A stretch of DNA of 64,000 nucleotides from CAIWHR01 sp963734055 (lineage in GTDB: Bacteria > Pseudomonadota > Gammaproteobacteria > Burkholderiales > Casimicrobiaceae). The translations under genes were made by a program, and so were the position numbers. Positions 8,969 through 17,645 of this stretch are shown in pieces (the stretch's first letter is position 1; every line of letters begins with the position of its first letter). The notes below the pieces were generated by a model. The model worked only from the letters and a program-made list of their open reading frames with translations. It ran no database searches and was not told the origin of the DNA. The stretch spans positions 124,001 to 188,000 of the forward strand of contig CAVTFQ010000007.1 of the NCBI GenBank assembly GCA_963734055.1. The letters are read 5' to 3'.

Positions 8969-10537
8969 ATGACGCCCGCCCTGTCCGCCGACACGACTGT
9001 CGCCGTGATCGGCGCCGGGGCGATGGGCGCAGGCATCGCACAGATCGCGGCGCTCGCCGGCCACAAGGTGCAGCTCCACGATACGCGCTTCGGCGCCGCC
9101 GACGCGGCGAAGTCGGGCATCGCGGAGGCGCTCGGCAAGCTCGTTGCGAAAGGCAGGCTCGCGCAAGCCGAGGCGGAGGCCGCGGTCGGCCGCATCACGA
9201 CCGTCGTCACGCTGCCCGACGCGTGCGTCGCGCAGCTCGTCGTCGAGGCGATCGTCGAGGACGCCGCGGCGAAGCGCGAGCTCTTCACCCGGCTCGAGAA
9301 CGTGGTCGCGCCCGAGTGCATCCTGGCGACCAACACGTCGTCGCTGTCGATCACCGAGCTCGCCGCGGGCTTGAAGCATCCCGGTCGCGTCGTCGGCATG
9401 CACTTCTTCAATCCGGCGCCGGTCATGCCTCTGGTCGAGATCGTGAGCGGGCTCGCAACGGCGACCGACGTCGCGGAGGCCGTGTTCGCGACCGCCGCGG
9501 CCTGGGGCAAGGCGCCGGTGCGCACGGCCTCGACGCCTGGCTTCATCGTCAACCGCTGCGCGCGTCCGTTCTACGGCGAGGGGCTGCGGCTGCTGCACGA
9601 AGGCGCCGCCGACGCGGCGACGCTCGACGCGGTGCTGCGGGAGGCCGGCGGCTTCCGGATGGGGCCGTTCGAGCTCATGGACCTGATCGGGCTCGACGTC
9701 AATTTCGCGGTGACGAGGAGCATCTGGGAAGCGTACTTCCACGATCCGCGCTACGCGCCCTCGATCCGCCAGCAGGAACTGGTCGCCGCGGGCTGGCTCG
9801 GCCGCAAGACCGGCCGCGGCTTCTACGATTACGCGGCCGGCGCCGTGAAGCCGGAGCCGCGCGCCGAGGCGGCGCAGGAGAAGCCAAGTGCGGTGACCGT
9901 GCACGGCGAGCTCGGCATTGCGTCGCCGCTTGCCGACCGCATGGCGTCTGCCGGTCTCGCGGTCGCGCGCGAGCGCGCCGATTCGCGGTTCCCGGCCGGC
10001 GCGATCCACGTTGCAGGAAAGGGCGGCGGCGCCTGGCTCGCGTTGACCGACGGCCGCACCGCGACCTCGCGCGTTGTCGCGACCGGCGTCCGCGATCTCG
10101 TCCTGTTCGATCTCGCGCACGATTACGCGAAGGCGCAGCGGCTCGCGGTCGCGCGCGCCGACTGCTGCGGCGACGATGCGTACAGGGCGGCCGTGGGCGC
10201 GCTGGCGGCGGCGGGGTTCGCGGTCAGCCGACTCGACGATGTCGCCGGCCTCGCCGTGATGCGCGTCGTAGCGGCGCTCGCGAACGAGGCGGCCGACGCG
10301 GTCGGCCAGCGCGTCGCCGCGCCCGCCGCGATCGATCTCGCGATGAAGCAGGGCGTCAACTATCCGCTAGGACCGCTCGCATGGGGCGACACGATCGGCG
10401 CGGCGATGGTGCGCGACGTGATCGCCCACCTCGGCGCGCACTACGGCGAGGACCGCTACCGTATCTCCCCGCTGGTCGCGCGCCGGGCCGCGACCGGAGG
10501 GGCGCTGGCGTCCCCTTCCGAAGGTAGCTTGCCATGA
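8969..10537 (+). CDS. paaH: 3-hydroxyacyl-CoA dehydrogenase PaaH
   Basis: NAD-dependent dehydrogenase that oxidises 3-hydroxyadipyl-CoA late in the pathway. 522 residues. The Rossmann motif VIGAGAMGAGIAQIAALAG sits at about residues 12-30; MHFFNPAPVMPLVEIVSG and GFIVNRCARPFY follow, and a second C-terminal domain covers about residues 300-500. The last codons (SPSEGSLP and stop) lie within the left arm of the inverted-repeat element at 10508-10695, so the extreme C-terminus appears to have been rewritten by an insertion. The ATG at 8969 is 13 nt after paaG. Confidence 0.95.
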   Translation: MTPALSADTTVAVIGAGAMGAGIAQIAALAGHKVQLHDTRFGAADAAKSGIAEALGKLVAKGRLAQAEAEAAVGRITTVVTLPDACVAQLVVEAIVEDAAAKRELFTRLENVVAPECILATNTSSLSITELAAGLKHPGRVVGMHFFNPAPVMPLVEIVSGLATATDVAEAVFATAAAWGKAPVRTASTPGFIVNRCARPFYGEGLRLLHEGAADAATLDAVLREAGGFRMGPFELMDLIGLDVNFAVTRSIWEAYFHDPRYAPSIRQQELVAAGWLGRKTGRGFYDYAAGAVKPEPRAEAAQEKPSAVTVHGELGIASPLADRMASAGLAVARERADSRFPAGAIHVAGKGGGAWLALTDGRTATSRVVATGVRDLVLFDLAHDYAKAQRLAVARADCCGDDAYRAAVGALAAAGFAVSRLDDVAGLAVMRVVAALANEAADAVGQRVAAPAAIDLAMKQGVNYPLGPLAWGDTIGAAMVRDVIAHLGAHYGEDRYRISPLVARRAATGGALASPSEGSLP

Positions 10538-10695
10538 TTTGTGCGCGAGCTATCGCCGTCAATGCACGAGCGGCGAAAACGGCGCAATGCGCGAAGCAGC
10601 GCGAAGCGCATATCGAGAACATGCGCGAGCGATGCGACAAGGCAGTGCGCCGTTTCTCGCCCGCTCTTGCGCAAGATACCTTCGGAAGGGGATGC
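10508..10695. repeat. 188-bp MITE-like element with 25-bp terminal inverted repeats
   Basis: Outer arms at 10508-10532 and 10671-10695 are inverted copies matching at 23 of 25 positions (arm core TACCTTCGGAAGGGGA on the right). Inside lies a second inverted pair, GGCGAAAACGGCGCA against TGCGCCGTTTCTCGCC, so most of the element can fold into one long hairpin. It carries no gene. It supplies the paaH stop codon at one end and lies 5 nt before the paaI start at the other. No second copy is present in this window. Length, ends and folding fit a miniature inverted-repeat transposable element. Confidence 0.7.
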
Positions 10696-10699
10696 CCAA

Positions 10700-11167
10700 G
10701 TGGGTGAGCACCATCCGGCGCTCTCCGCGGCGGAGGCGCAGGCGCTGGCGGAGCGCGTCGCTCAGGCCATGTGGGCGCGCGACGACGCGTCGCAGCGCCT
10801 CGGCATGCGGATCCTTCGGGTCGCGCCCGGCCGCGCAGAGCTCGCGATGACGGTCCGCGCCGACATGCTGAACGGCCACGCGATCTGCCACGGCGGCTTC
10901 ATCTTCACGCTCTGCGACAGCGCATTCGCCTACGCGTGCAACAGCTACAACCTGAACACCGTCGCGTCGGGCTGCGGGATCGATTTCCTCGCGCCGGCGC
11001 GCGAAGGCGACGTGCTCACCGCCGTTGCGCACGAGCGCAGCATGGCGGGGCGCACCGGAGTCTACGACATCGAGGTGACGAACCAGCGCGGCGAGGCGAT
11101 CGCGCTGTTCCGCGGAAAGAGCTACCGGATCAAGGGCCATGTCGTAGAGGGGGAGGCCATGCCATGA
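10700..11167 (+). CDS. paaI: Hydroxyphenylacetyl-CoA thioesterase PaaI
   Basis: Hot-dog-fold thioesterase that hydrolyses stalled ring-modified CoA esters and frees CoA. From the GTG at 10700 (GGAAGGGGA upstream, contributed by the repeat arm) it has 155 residues. The family signature is NGHAICHGGFIFTLCDSAFA, containing the HGG turn and catalytic Asp; DFLAPAREGDVLTA and YDIEVTNQRGEAIALFRG follow. In-frame codons upstream of 10700 belong to the inserted repeat and look non-coding. Its stop overlaps the next ATG by four bases (ATGA at 11164-11167). Confidence 0.93.
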   Translation: MGEHHPALSAAEAQALAERVAQAMWARDDASQRLGMRILRVAPGRAELAMTVRADMLNGHAICHGGFIFTLCDSAFAYACNSYNLNTVASGCGIDFLAPAREGDVLTAVAHERSMAGRTGVYDIEVTNQRGEAIALFRGKSYRIKGHVVEGEAMP

Positions 11168-12013
11168 AGCAAGTCATCGCCGCAAGCGCATTCCTGCTCG
11201 TACTCTGCACGTCGAATGCCGCGCTCGCACTTGTGCAGCGCACCTTCGTCGCCTCGAACGGCAGCGACACCTGGTCGTGCAGCCGCGCTCAGCCCTGCCG
11301 CTCGTTCGCCACGGCCATCGCGAACACGGCGGCCAAGGGCGAGGTCATCGCGCTCGATTCCGCGGGCTACGGTCCGGTCACGATCGCCCAGTCGGTGTCG
11401 ATCGTCGCGCCGCCCGGTGTGTATGCGGGAATCACGGTGACCTCGGGGACGGGCATCACGATCGACGGCGCGGGAATTACGGTGGCGCTCCGCGGCCTGA
11501 CGATCAATGGCCAGGGAGGCTTCTACGGCATCGAGTTCAACCAGGGCGCCCTGCTGACGATCGAGGGCTGCGAGATCGCGAACATCGCGAACTCGGGGAT
11601 GGTGCTGAAGGACGAACGACAGCCGCGTGGTCATCCGGGACACGGTGATTCGAAACAATGGCTTTGCCGGCATCAACGGCTTCCAGAGTTCCGGCGAGAC
11701 CCGAATCTCCATTGCGGGGAGCACGATCGCCAACAATCAGACCGGCGTCATCGCGAAGGCCGATGCCGGGTCGATGACCGTGTCGGTGGCGAGATCGATC
11801 CTCACGGGCGACGGGACGGCGATGTCGGTCACGGCCCTGGCCGGCGCGGCGTCGAGCATCCTGTCCGACGGCAACACCATAACGTATTCCGTTACGGTTT
11901 TCGACATGGGAGGTGCCGGGGTGGCCGCCATCTACACCGCGAACAACAATACGATCGGCTATTACTCGGTGCTCACGAACGGGGGCTCGCTGACGCCCTG
12001 CTGCGGTGTCTGA
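11164..12013 (+). pseudogene. Secreted right-handed beta-helix protein (paralogue 1), frame broken once, inside the paa operon
   Basis: Exported protein with a signal peptide (MKQVIAASAFLLVLCTSNAALA), then the segment shared with the genes at 16493 and 17646: RTFVASNGSD, a Cys pair ending PCRSF, EVIALDSAGYGPVTI, and repeated strands such as VALRGLTINGQGG and LLTIEGCEIANI, typical of a parallel beta-helix. The frame breaks at about 11613-11616; dropping one base joins GMVLKD to SRVVIRDTVIRNNGF and the rest, giving 282 residues. It lacks the NNT...GNN..GG tail of the other two. Its ATG overlaps the paaI stop (ATGA), so it is translationally coupled to paaI and sits 25 nt before paaK. Function unknown. 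Confidence 0.7.
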
Positions 12014-12038
12014 CGTCGACGGACGAGGGAGAGCGATC

Positions 12039-13346
12039 ATGCCCGTGAGGAAACCCGCCCCCGGCGATCTCGAGCCGATCGAAACGGCAAGCCGCGACGA
12101 GCTCGTCGCCCTGCAGCTCTCGCGCCTCAAGTGGACGCTTGCGCATGCGTACGACAACGTTGCCCACTATCGGCGCATGTTCGACGAAGCGGGGGTCCGG
12201 CCCGGCGACCTGAAGTCGCTCGACGACCTCGCGAAGTTCCCGTTCACCGTCAAGAGCGACCTGCGCGACAACTACCCCTTCAAGATGTTCGCGGTGCCGC
12301 GCGAGAAGGTCGTGCGCATCCACGCGTCGTCGGGGACGACGGGCAAGCCCACGGTCGTCGGCTACACGGCGAAGGACATCGACACGTGGGCGACCGTGAT
12401 GGCGCGCTCGATCCGCGCGGCCGGCGGCCGGGCCGGCGACATCATCCACGTCGCCTATGGCTATGGGCTCTTCACGGGGGGCCTTGGCGCGCACTACGGT
12501 GCCGAGAAGCTCGGCGCGACGGTCATCCCGATGTCGGGCGGCATGACCGAGCGGCAGGTCCAGCTGATCACCGACTTCAAGCCGGACATCATCATGGTGA
12601 CGCCCTCGTACATGCTGGCGATCGCCGAGGAGATGGAGCGGCAAGGAATCGATCCCCGCAAGACCTCGCTCAAGGTCGGCATCTTCGGTGCCGAGCCGTG
12701 GACGCCTGCTATGCGCACGGCGATCGAGGGCAAGCTCGCGATGGACGCGATCGACATCTACGGCCTGTCCGAGATCATCGGCCCGGGCGTATCGCAGGAA
12801 TGCATCGAGACGAAGGACGGCCTCACGGTCTGGGAGGACCACTTCTACCCGGAGATCATCGACCCGGAGACGGGCCAGGTGCTGCCGGAAGGCGAGAAGG
12901 GCGAGCTCGTGTTCACGTCGCTCACGAAGGAGGCGCTGCCGATGATCCGCTACCGCACGCGCGACCTGACCAGGCTCCTGCCGCCGACCGCGCGCTCGAT
13001 GCGCCGGATGGAGAAGATCACCGGCCGCTCGGACGACATGCTGATCATCCGCGGCGTCAACGTGTTTCCCTCGCAGGTGGAGGAGCTGATCCTGAAGGAC
13101 CGCACGCTGGAGCCGCACTACCAGCTCGTCATCACGCGTCCCGGCAATCTCGACGAGATGGCGGTCGAGGTCGAGCGCTCGCCCGGCTCCGGCGCGGCCG
13201 ACGGCGACGCGGCCGGGAAGAAGCTCGCGCACCTGATCAAGAGCATGATCGGCGTGACGGCCGACGTGCGCGTCGTTCCGCCGGGCAGCGTCGAGCGCTC
13301 GATCGGCAAGGCGAAGCGCGTGGTCGACAGGCGGCCGAAGGGGTGA
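12039..13346 (+). CDS. paaK: Phenylacetate-CoA ligase PaaK
   Basis: AMP-forming ligase that activates phenylacetate to phenylacetyl-CoA, the entry step of the pathway. 435 residues. Phosphate-binding motif HASSGTTGKPTVVGYT near residue 98; AYGYGLFTGGLGAHYGAE, YGLSEIIGPGVSQEC and TGRSDDMLIIRGVNVFPSQ follow in the expected order. The ATG at 12039 is chosen for the GAGGGAGAG before it and for alignment; a GTG at 12006 is possible. It follows the beta-helix gene by 25 nt. Confidence 0.96.
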   Translation: MPVRKPAPGDLEPIETASRDELVALQLSRLKWTLAHAYDNVAHYRRMFDEAGVRPGDLKSLDDLAKFPFTVKSDLRDNYPFKMFAVPREKVVRIHASSGTTGKPTVVGYTAKDIDTWATVMARSIRAAGGRAGDIIHVAYGYGLFTGGLGAHYGAEKLGATVIPMSGGMTERQVQLITDFKPDIIMVTPSYMLAIAEEMERQGIDPRKTSLKVGIFGAEPWTPAMRTAIEGKLAMDAIDIYGLSEIIGPGVSQECIETKDGLTVWEDHFYPEIIDPETGQVLPEGEKGELVFTSLTKEALPMIRYRTRDLTRLLPPTARSMRRMEKITGRSDDMLIIRGVNVFPSQVEELILKDRTLEPHYQLVITRPGNLDEMAVEVERSPGSGAADGDAAGKKLAHLIKSMIGVTADVRVVPPGSVERSIGKAKRVVDRRPKG

Positions 13347-13527
13347 CGAGGCGCCGGCCGGCCGGTACGGGCGGCAGGGCAGAGGTGTCATGCGGTGCCC
13401 GCGGGAACGACCGCGACCCGAGCCGCCTGTCTGCCGGGTGAACCTTTGGCCACCGCGGCCGTCCAATCGGTCGCGCGGGGTATCGACCGCGCATCCTTCC
13501 ACTCCGACTCTTCCCAGGATCCTTTCG

Positions 13528-13965
13528 ATGAGACTCCGATCGGCTGTCGTTGCTGCGCTCTCTCTCGTTCTCTTCGCCGGTGCCGCCGGTGCCATCGTGC
13601 CTCCGCACGTCGTGTCGCTCAAGCTTGAGGACGCTACGACCGACCCATCGGTCGGGCACATGCGAATCGTGGTCGATCAAGCAGCGGTCAAGCCCGGCCG
13701 CATCAAGTTCGAGGCCGTCAACGAATCGAAGACGCTCACGCACGAAGTTGTCGTCGTTCGCGAGAGCGGCAAGTTGCCGTTCGACGCGAAGCACGATCGG
13801 GTCAAGGAACACGACATCCGGCGGCTGGGCGAGATCTCCAATCTCGCGCCCGGCAAGACGGGCGAGCTCACGCTGAATCTGGGGCCCGGCACGTACGTCA
13901 TGTTCTGCAACGAGCCGGGGCACTACCACGACGGCATGATCGCGAAGCTCGTCGTCAGGCCCTGA
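13528..13965 (+). CDS. Secreted type-1 copper (cupredoxin-like) protein
   Basis: 145-residue protein with a signal peptide (MRLRSAVVAALSLVLFAGAAGA) and a small beta-barrel. A type-1 copper set is visible: His in LTHEVVV, then Cys, His and Met in FCNEPGHYHDGM with C-x4-H-x4-M spacing. It could be a periplasmic electron carrier or a copper-binding protein. It stands 181 nt after paaK on the same strand, a gap with no recognisable gene, and just before the carbonic anhydrase-like gene. Whether these genes share a transcript is not clear. Confidence 0.8.
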   Translation: MRLRSAVVAALSLVLFAGAAGAIVPPHVVSLKLEDATTDPSVGHMRIVVDQAAVKPGRIKFEAVNESKTLTHEVVVVRESGKLPFDAKHDRVKEHDIRRLGEISNLAPGKTGELTLNLGPGTYVMFCNEPGHYHDGMIAKLVVRP

Positions 13966-14088
13966 GCCTCCCGTCCCGCGCCGCGGCGGGCCGCTATCGG
14001 CCGCCGGCAAACGTGGCGCCGTTGCGGTATGCTTCGCGCCGACCCGCGGGGACCTCGCCCTGCGCTGCTGCGAAGAAGGGGGCATCGG

Positions 14089-14853
14089 ATGAAGCGCAAC
14101 GTCGGGATGACACTCGCGGCGATCGTCGCGGCCGGTCTGTGGATCGTCGCTGGCGCCGGCGTCGCCGCCGATACCAACTGGGCCTACACGGGCCCGAACG
14201 GCCCCGCGAAGTGGGGAAAGCTCGGCAAGGACAACGCAACGTGCGGCACGGGTCAGCTCCAGTCGCCGATCGACATCCCGGATTCCAAGGTGCGCAAGGG
14301 CGACATCGCGCCGCTCCTTTTCAACTACAAGCCGGTTCCGATCCGCATTGTCGATACGGGGACCACGATCCAGGTCAATTACCCGCCAGGCAGTTTCCTC
14401 ACGGTCAGCGGCAAGCGCTACGAGCTCGTCTCGATCGACTTCCACAAGCCGAGCGAGGAGAAGATCGACGGCAAGGGCCACGACATGTCCGCGCACCTCG
14501 TGCACAAGGGCGACAACGGCAAGCTCGCCATCGTCGCGGTGTTTCTTGACCAGGGCAACGAGAACGAGGTGATCAGGACGCTGTGGAAGAACCTGCCCGT
14601 GACGAAGGGGAAGGAGGTCGTCGTCGACGGGACCCAGATCAACGCGCTCGGGCTCCTGCCGAAGAACAAGGACTACTACCAGTACGAAGGGTCGCTCAGC
14701 ACGCCGCCGTGCACCGAGAACGTCACGTGGCTCGTGCTCAAGACGCCGACGACGCTCTCGGGCGAGTCGATCGCGCGCTTCGGTCGGATCTATTCAAACA
14801 ACGTGCGCCCGATCCAGGCGCGTAACGACCGCGACATCGTGGGCAGCCGGTAG
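14089..14853 (+). CDS. Alpha-carbonic anhydrase-like periplasmic protein lacking the first zinc histidine
   Basis: 254 residues with a signal peptide ending near VAAD. Family segments: NWAYTGPNGPAKWGKLGKDN, TGQLQSPIDIP, MSAHLVHKGDN and SLSTPPCTENVTWLV. In alpha-carbonic anhydrases the zinc is held by two His in a FHFH motif and one in the AHLVH segment. Here the motif reads SIDFHKPSEE: the first His is replaced by Asp while the second and third are kept. Catalysis may therefore be weakened or metal preference changed. GAAGAAGGGG precedes the ATG at 14089. The gene ends one base before the oppositely oriented gene at 14855. Confidence 0.88.
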   Translation: MKRNVGMTLAAIVAAGLWIVAGAGVAADTNWAYTGPNGPAKWGKLGKDNATCGTGQLQSPIDIPDSKVRKGDIAPLLFNYKPVPIRIVDTGTTIQVNYPPGSFLTVSGKRYELVSIDFHKPSEEKIDGKGHDMSAHLVHKGDNGKLAIVAVFLDQGNENEVIRTLWKNLPVTKGKEVVVDGTQINALGLLPKNKDYYQYEGSLSTPPCTENVTWLVLKTPTTLSGESIARFGRIYSNNVRPIQARNDRDIVGSR

Positions 14854-14854
14854 G

Positions 14855-15412
14855 TCATGATCCGCCGCGTCCGGGCGCCACGGTTCGGCCGTGGTCCGAC
14901 CCCATGCCGAAGCGCTCGGGGAAGGCCAGCACCGCCGCGGCTACAACGGTGTACTTGATCAGCTTGCCGGCGAGAATAGCGAGCAGGACCTGCACCTCCG
15001 GCTCCTGGCCCACGGCGAGGAAGATCAGCGCGGGCGTCTGCGGCAGCGGCAGCGCCGCGACGACGAAGAGGGCCGGCACGCCCCACCGGGCCACCCACCC
15101 GGTCACGCGCAGCCACGAGCGCGACTCGCGCATCTCGGGGAACGCCGTGTAGACCTGATCCCAGCCCCAGTGCTGGAAGATCCCGACCAGTAGCGTCGCC
15201 CCGAGCGCGCTGCCCAGTGCGGCGAGCAGCACGATCGCCTTCCAGCGCCTCCGCGCGACGAGCACTGCGGGCACGATGACCGCCGTGACCGGAACCGACA
15301 TCGTGGCGGTGCAGACAAAAGCCAGCACCCCCGCGAGCAACGGCGTGGCGGCTCCGCGCCCGTGGCGCAGCAGCGTGCGCTCGATTCGCTCCGCGATCAG
15401 GTAGCGAAGCAT
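14855..15412 (-). CDS. Small multi-pass membrane protein (VTT/DedA-like)
   Basis: 185 residues with about four or five hydrophobic helices (PLLAGVLAFVCTATMSVPVT, AIVLLAALGSALGATLLVG, GVPALFVVAALPLPQTPALI, LLAILAGKLIKYTVVAAAV). The PLPQTP turn and the GSALGATL helix recall VTT-domain (YqaA/DedA-like) proteins of the inner membrane, but the similarity is by eye only. It lies 44 nt downstream of the LysR gene on the same strand, so the two may form an operon. Its end abuts the carbonic anhydrase gene (convergent). Function unknown. Confidence 0.65.
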   Translation of the reverse strand: MLRYLIAERIERTLLRHGRGAATPLLAGVLAFVCTATMSVPVTAVIVPAVLVARRRWKAIVLLAALGSALGATLLVGIFQHWGWDQVYTAFPEMRESRSWLRVTGWVARWGVPALFVVAALPLPQTPALIFLAVGQEPEVQVLLAILAGKLIKYTVVAAAVLAFPERFGMGSDHGRTVAPGRGGS

Positions 15413-15456
15413 GGGCCGGCGACGAAAACGGAACCGTTCAGTGTAATCGCGCGAGC

Positions 15457-16347
15457 CTACTTCTCCCCGAACAGGTCGACGATGAGCTCGCGCAGCCAGC
15501 GCGTGCCGGGATCGCCGGCGAAGCGCCACGACCAGTGGACGCTGACGTCGAAGGCCGGCAATCCCACCTTGGGCCGCCACACCGCGTAATCGCCGAGCGC
15601 GCGGAACACCTCGGCCAGTCGCGCCGGCATCACGACCGCGAGGTCGGTCTCGGCGAGGATCGGTGGCAGCACGAGGAAGTGTGGCATCGAGAGCCGTATG
15701 TTGGCCGAGAGGCCCAGCGCCTTCAGCGCGCGCGCCGTAGCCCCGTGCGAGCGCACGACGGCGTAGCGGAGCCGCGCGAGCGAGGCGCGCGTCGGCGCCC
15801 GCTTCGCGTCCGGATGTCCGGCGCGCATCAGGACGACGTAGTGCTCGGAGAGGAGCGGCATCCGCTCGAACTCGGCCAGCGACGGGATGTAACCCACCGC
15901 GAGGTCGATCCGCCCGCTCTCGAGCGCGGACCCCATGTCGCCGTCGTCGAACTGGAACGTCTCGATCCGGACGTTGGGTGCCTGCCTGGCGAGCGCCGCC
16001 AGGAGTCGCGGCAGGAATATCGTCTCGCCGATGTCGCTCATGTGCAGTCGGAACGTCCGGTCGGACGACGCCGGGTCGTAGCGAACGCCCTCCTGGATCG
16101 CGACGTCGAGCACGTGAAGCGCATGCCGGACGGCCTCGGCGAGCCGGTCTGCCTTCGCCGTCGGCGCCACGCCGCGCTGCGTGCGCACGAAGAGCGGATC
16201 GTTGTAGAGCACGCGCAGTCGCTTCAGCGCGTGACTCACGGTCGGCTGAGACACGCCGAGACGCACCGCCGCGCGCGTCAGGCTGCCCTCCGCGTGGAGA
16301 ACGTGGAACGTCTGCAGCAGGTTGAGATCGACGTCGGCGATATTCAT
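15457..16347 (-). CDS. LysR-family transcriptional regulator
   Basis: 296 residues from ATG 16347. The N-terminal winged helix-turn-helix reads DLNLLQTFHVLHAEGSLTRA followed by AVRLGVSQPTVSHALKRLR. The effector domain (about residues 90-296) has GETIFLPRLLAAL, RIDLAVGYIP and LVLPPILAETDLAVVMP, the pattern of the NodD/NahR-like branch that often senses aromatics. It is divergent from the beta-helix gene at 16493 and upstream of the membrane-protein gene. Its target and effector cannot be read from sequence. The longer upstream reading is rejected because its extra 39 residues look non-coding. Confidence 0.93.
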   Translation of the reverse strand: MNIADVDLNLLQTFHVLHAEGSLTRAAVRLGVSQPTVSHALKRLRVLYNDPLFVRTQRGVAPTAKADRLAEAVRHALHVLDVAIQEGVRYDPASSDRTFRLHMSDIGETIFLPRLLAALARQAPNVRIETFQFDDGDMGSALESGRIDLAVGYIPSLAEFERMPLLSEHYVVLMRAGHPDAKRAPTRASLARLRYAVVRSHGATARALKALGLSANIRLSMPHFLVLPPILAETDLAVVMPARLAEVFRALGDYAVWRPKVGLPAFDVSVHWSWRFAGDPGTRWLRELIVDLFGEK

Positions 16348-16492
16348 CAGCGTGACGACAGCCTGGCGAATATGCAATGAACAAATAGTACGCGAAGCTC
16401 CGAATCCTGTCCGCTTGTTCCAGATCAAGGGGGGGCGCCAGACGAGGCATAGACTAAAAACCATCTGTTCGTTGTCATCGAGGTCTAGGACG

Positions 16493-17632
16493 GTGATCGT
16501 GACCCGCTGCAGATCTCTCCTTCACACACTCCGCGTGCCGGTGCTGGTGCTGGGCATCGCCATAGCGCAGTCCGCCGGCGCCGCGCCGCGCACCTTCGTC
16601 GCATCCAATGGCGACGACGCCGCACTATGTGCGTTCGATGCGCCCTGCCGCAGCTTCACCGCGGCCCTCCAGCAGACCGACGGCGGAGGCGAGATCGTGG
16701 CGCTAGACTCCGCGGGTTATGGACGACTGACGATCGATCGCTCGGTGACGATCCGCGCGCCCGAGGGCATCTACGCGGGCATAACGGTTCCCAAGCCCGA
16801 CCCCGGGTCGCACGTCGGGATCAGCATCGAGGCAGCCGGCGCCGCAGTCGTGCTGCAAGGGCTGACGATCACGAGCGATGGCGGGCTTCACGGCATTGTG
16901 CTCGAGCAAAGCGCAAGCGGCGCGCGCCTTTCGATCGAGCGTTGCATCGTATCGGGATTCGGCAGCATCAGCAGTATCGGTGTCTATTTGCTCGCGCCGA
17001 ACGCGACGGTGAGCATCAAGGATTCGACGATCCGCGCGAATCGTGAGGGCATCATCGCCATGGGTATCGCGCGGCTCGCGCTGGAGCGCGTCGTCGTCGA
17101 GCAGAACATGGCCGCTGGCATCTTCATCAGCTATGGGGCGCGCGCGACGATCGCCCGCACGATGATCAGGGGCAACGGCAGGGGCCTCGTGGTTCAGGAC
17201 GACGGGCCCAGCTCTCACACCGAAGCGGCGTTGATCGACGTTGCGATGGACGGCAACGCCGGCACCGGCCTCAGCGTCGAGACCGGCGACCCCACGGGGG
17301 TGCTGCGCGTATTCGCGACGCGGACATCGATCACCGGCAACGCACTGTACGGTGTCTATGTGCACGGCCACGACTCCGGTGGCAAGGCATTGATCGCGAT
17401 GACCTCCAGCTCGATCGCCGACAACGGCACCGGGCTTTTCGCCGCAGCCGGCCTCGCGCCGGGTGACGTGACGGTCTCGCTGACCGACGTCGTCGTCGCG
17501 CGCAACGCCGGGTTCGGCATCGTGCAAACGGGCGCGGCGCGGATCTACTCGCGGCAGAACAACACGGTACAAGGCAACAACGGCGGCGGCGCGCAACTGA
17601 GCGGCACGGTTACGCCGATTGCGCCGATGTGA
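16493..17632 (+). CDS. Secreted right-handed beta-helix protein (paralogue 2)
   Basis: 379 residues from the GTG at 16493 (GTG 16499 is also possible). A hydrophobic signal segment (VPVLVLGIAIAQSAGAA) precedes the shared head RTFVASNGDD, PCRSFTAALQQTDGGGE, ALDSAGYGRLTI and EGIYAGITV. About ten short beta-helix rungs follow (VLQGLTITSDGGLHGI, VSIKDSTIRANREGI, TIARTMIRGNGRGL, LIAMTSSSIADNGTGL). It ends with NNTVQGNNGGGAQLSG and TVTPIAPM, shared with paralogue 3. No catalytic motif of pectate lyase type is evident. Probably exported to the cell surface or periplasm; role unknown. Paralogue 3 starts 13 nt downstream. Confidence 0.82.
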   Translation: MIVTRCRSLLHTLRVPVLVLGIAIAQSAGAAPRTFVASNGDDAALCAFDAPCRSFTAALQQTDGGGEIVALDSAGYGRLTIDRSVTIRAPEGIYAGITVPKPDPGSHVGISIEAAGAAVVLQGLTITSDGGLHGIVLEQSASGARLSIERCIVSGFGSISSIGVYLLAPNATVSIKDSTIRANREGIIAMGIARLALERVVVEQNMAAGIFISYGARATIARTMIRGNGRGLVVQDDGPSSHTEAALIDVAMDGNAGTGLSVETGDPTGVLRVFATRTSITGNALYGVYVHGHDSGGKALIAMTSSSIADNGTGLFAAAGLAPGDVTVSLTDVVVARNAGFGIVQTGAARIYSRQNNTVQGNNGGGAQLSGTVTPIAPM

Positions 17633-17645
17633 GGGAGGCGGGCAG

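Noticed and set aside
14029..14088. Earlier start for the carbonic anhydrase-like gene
   Set aside because: The added residues (RADPRGPRPALLRRRG) would precede and spoil the signal peptide; ATG 14089 has a good ribosome site.
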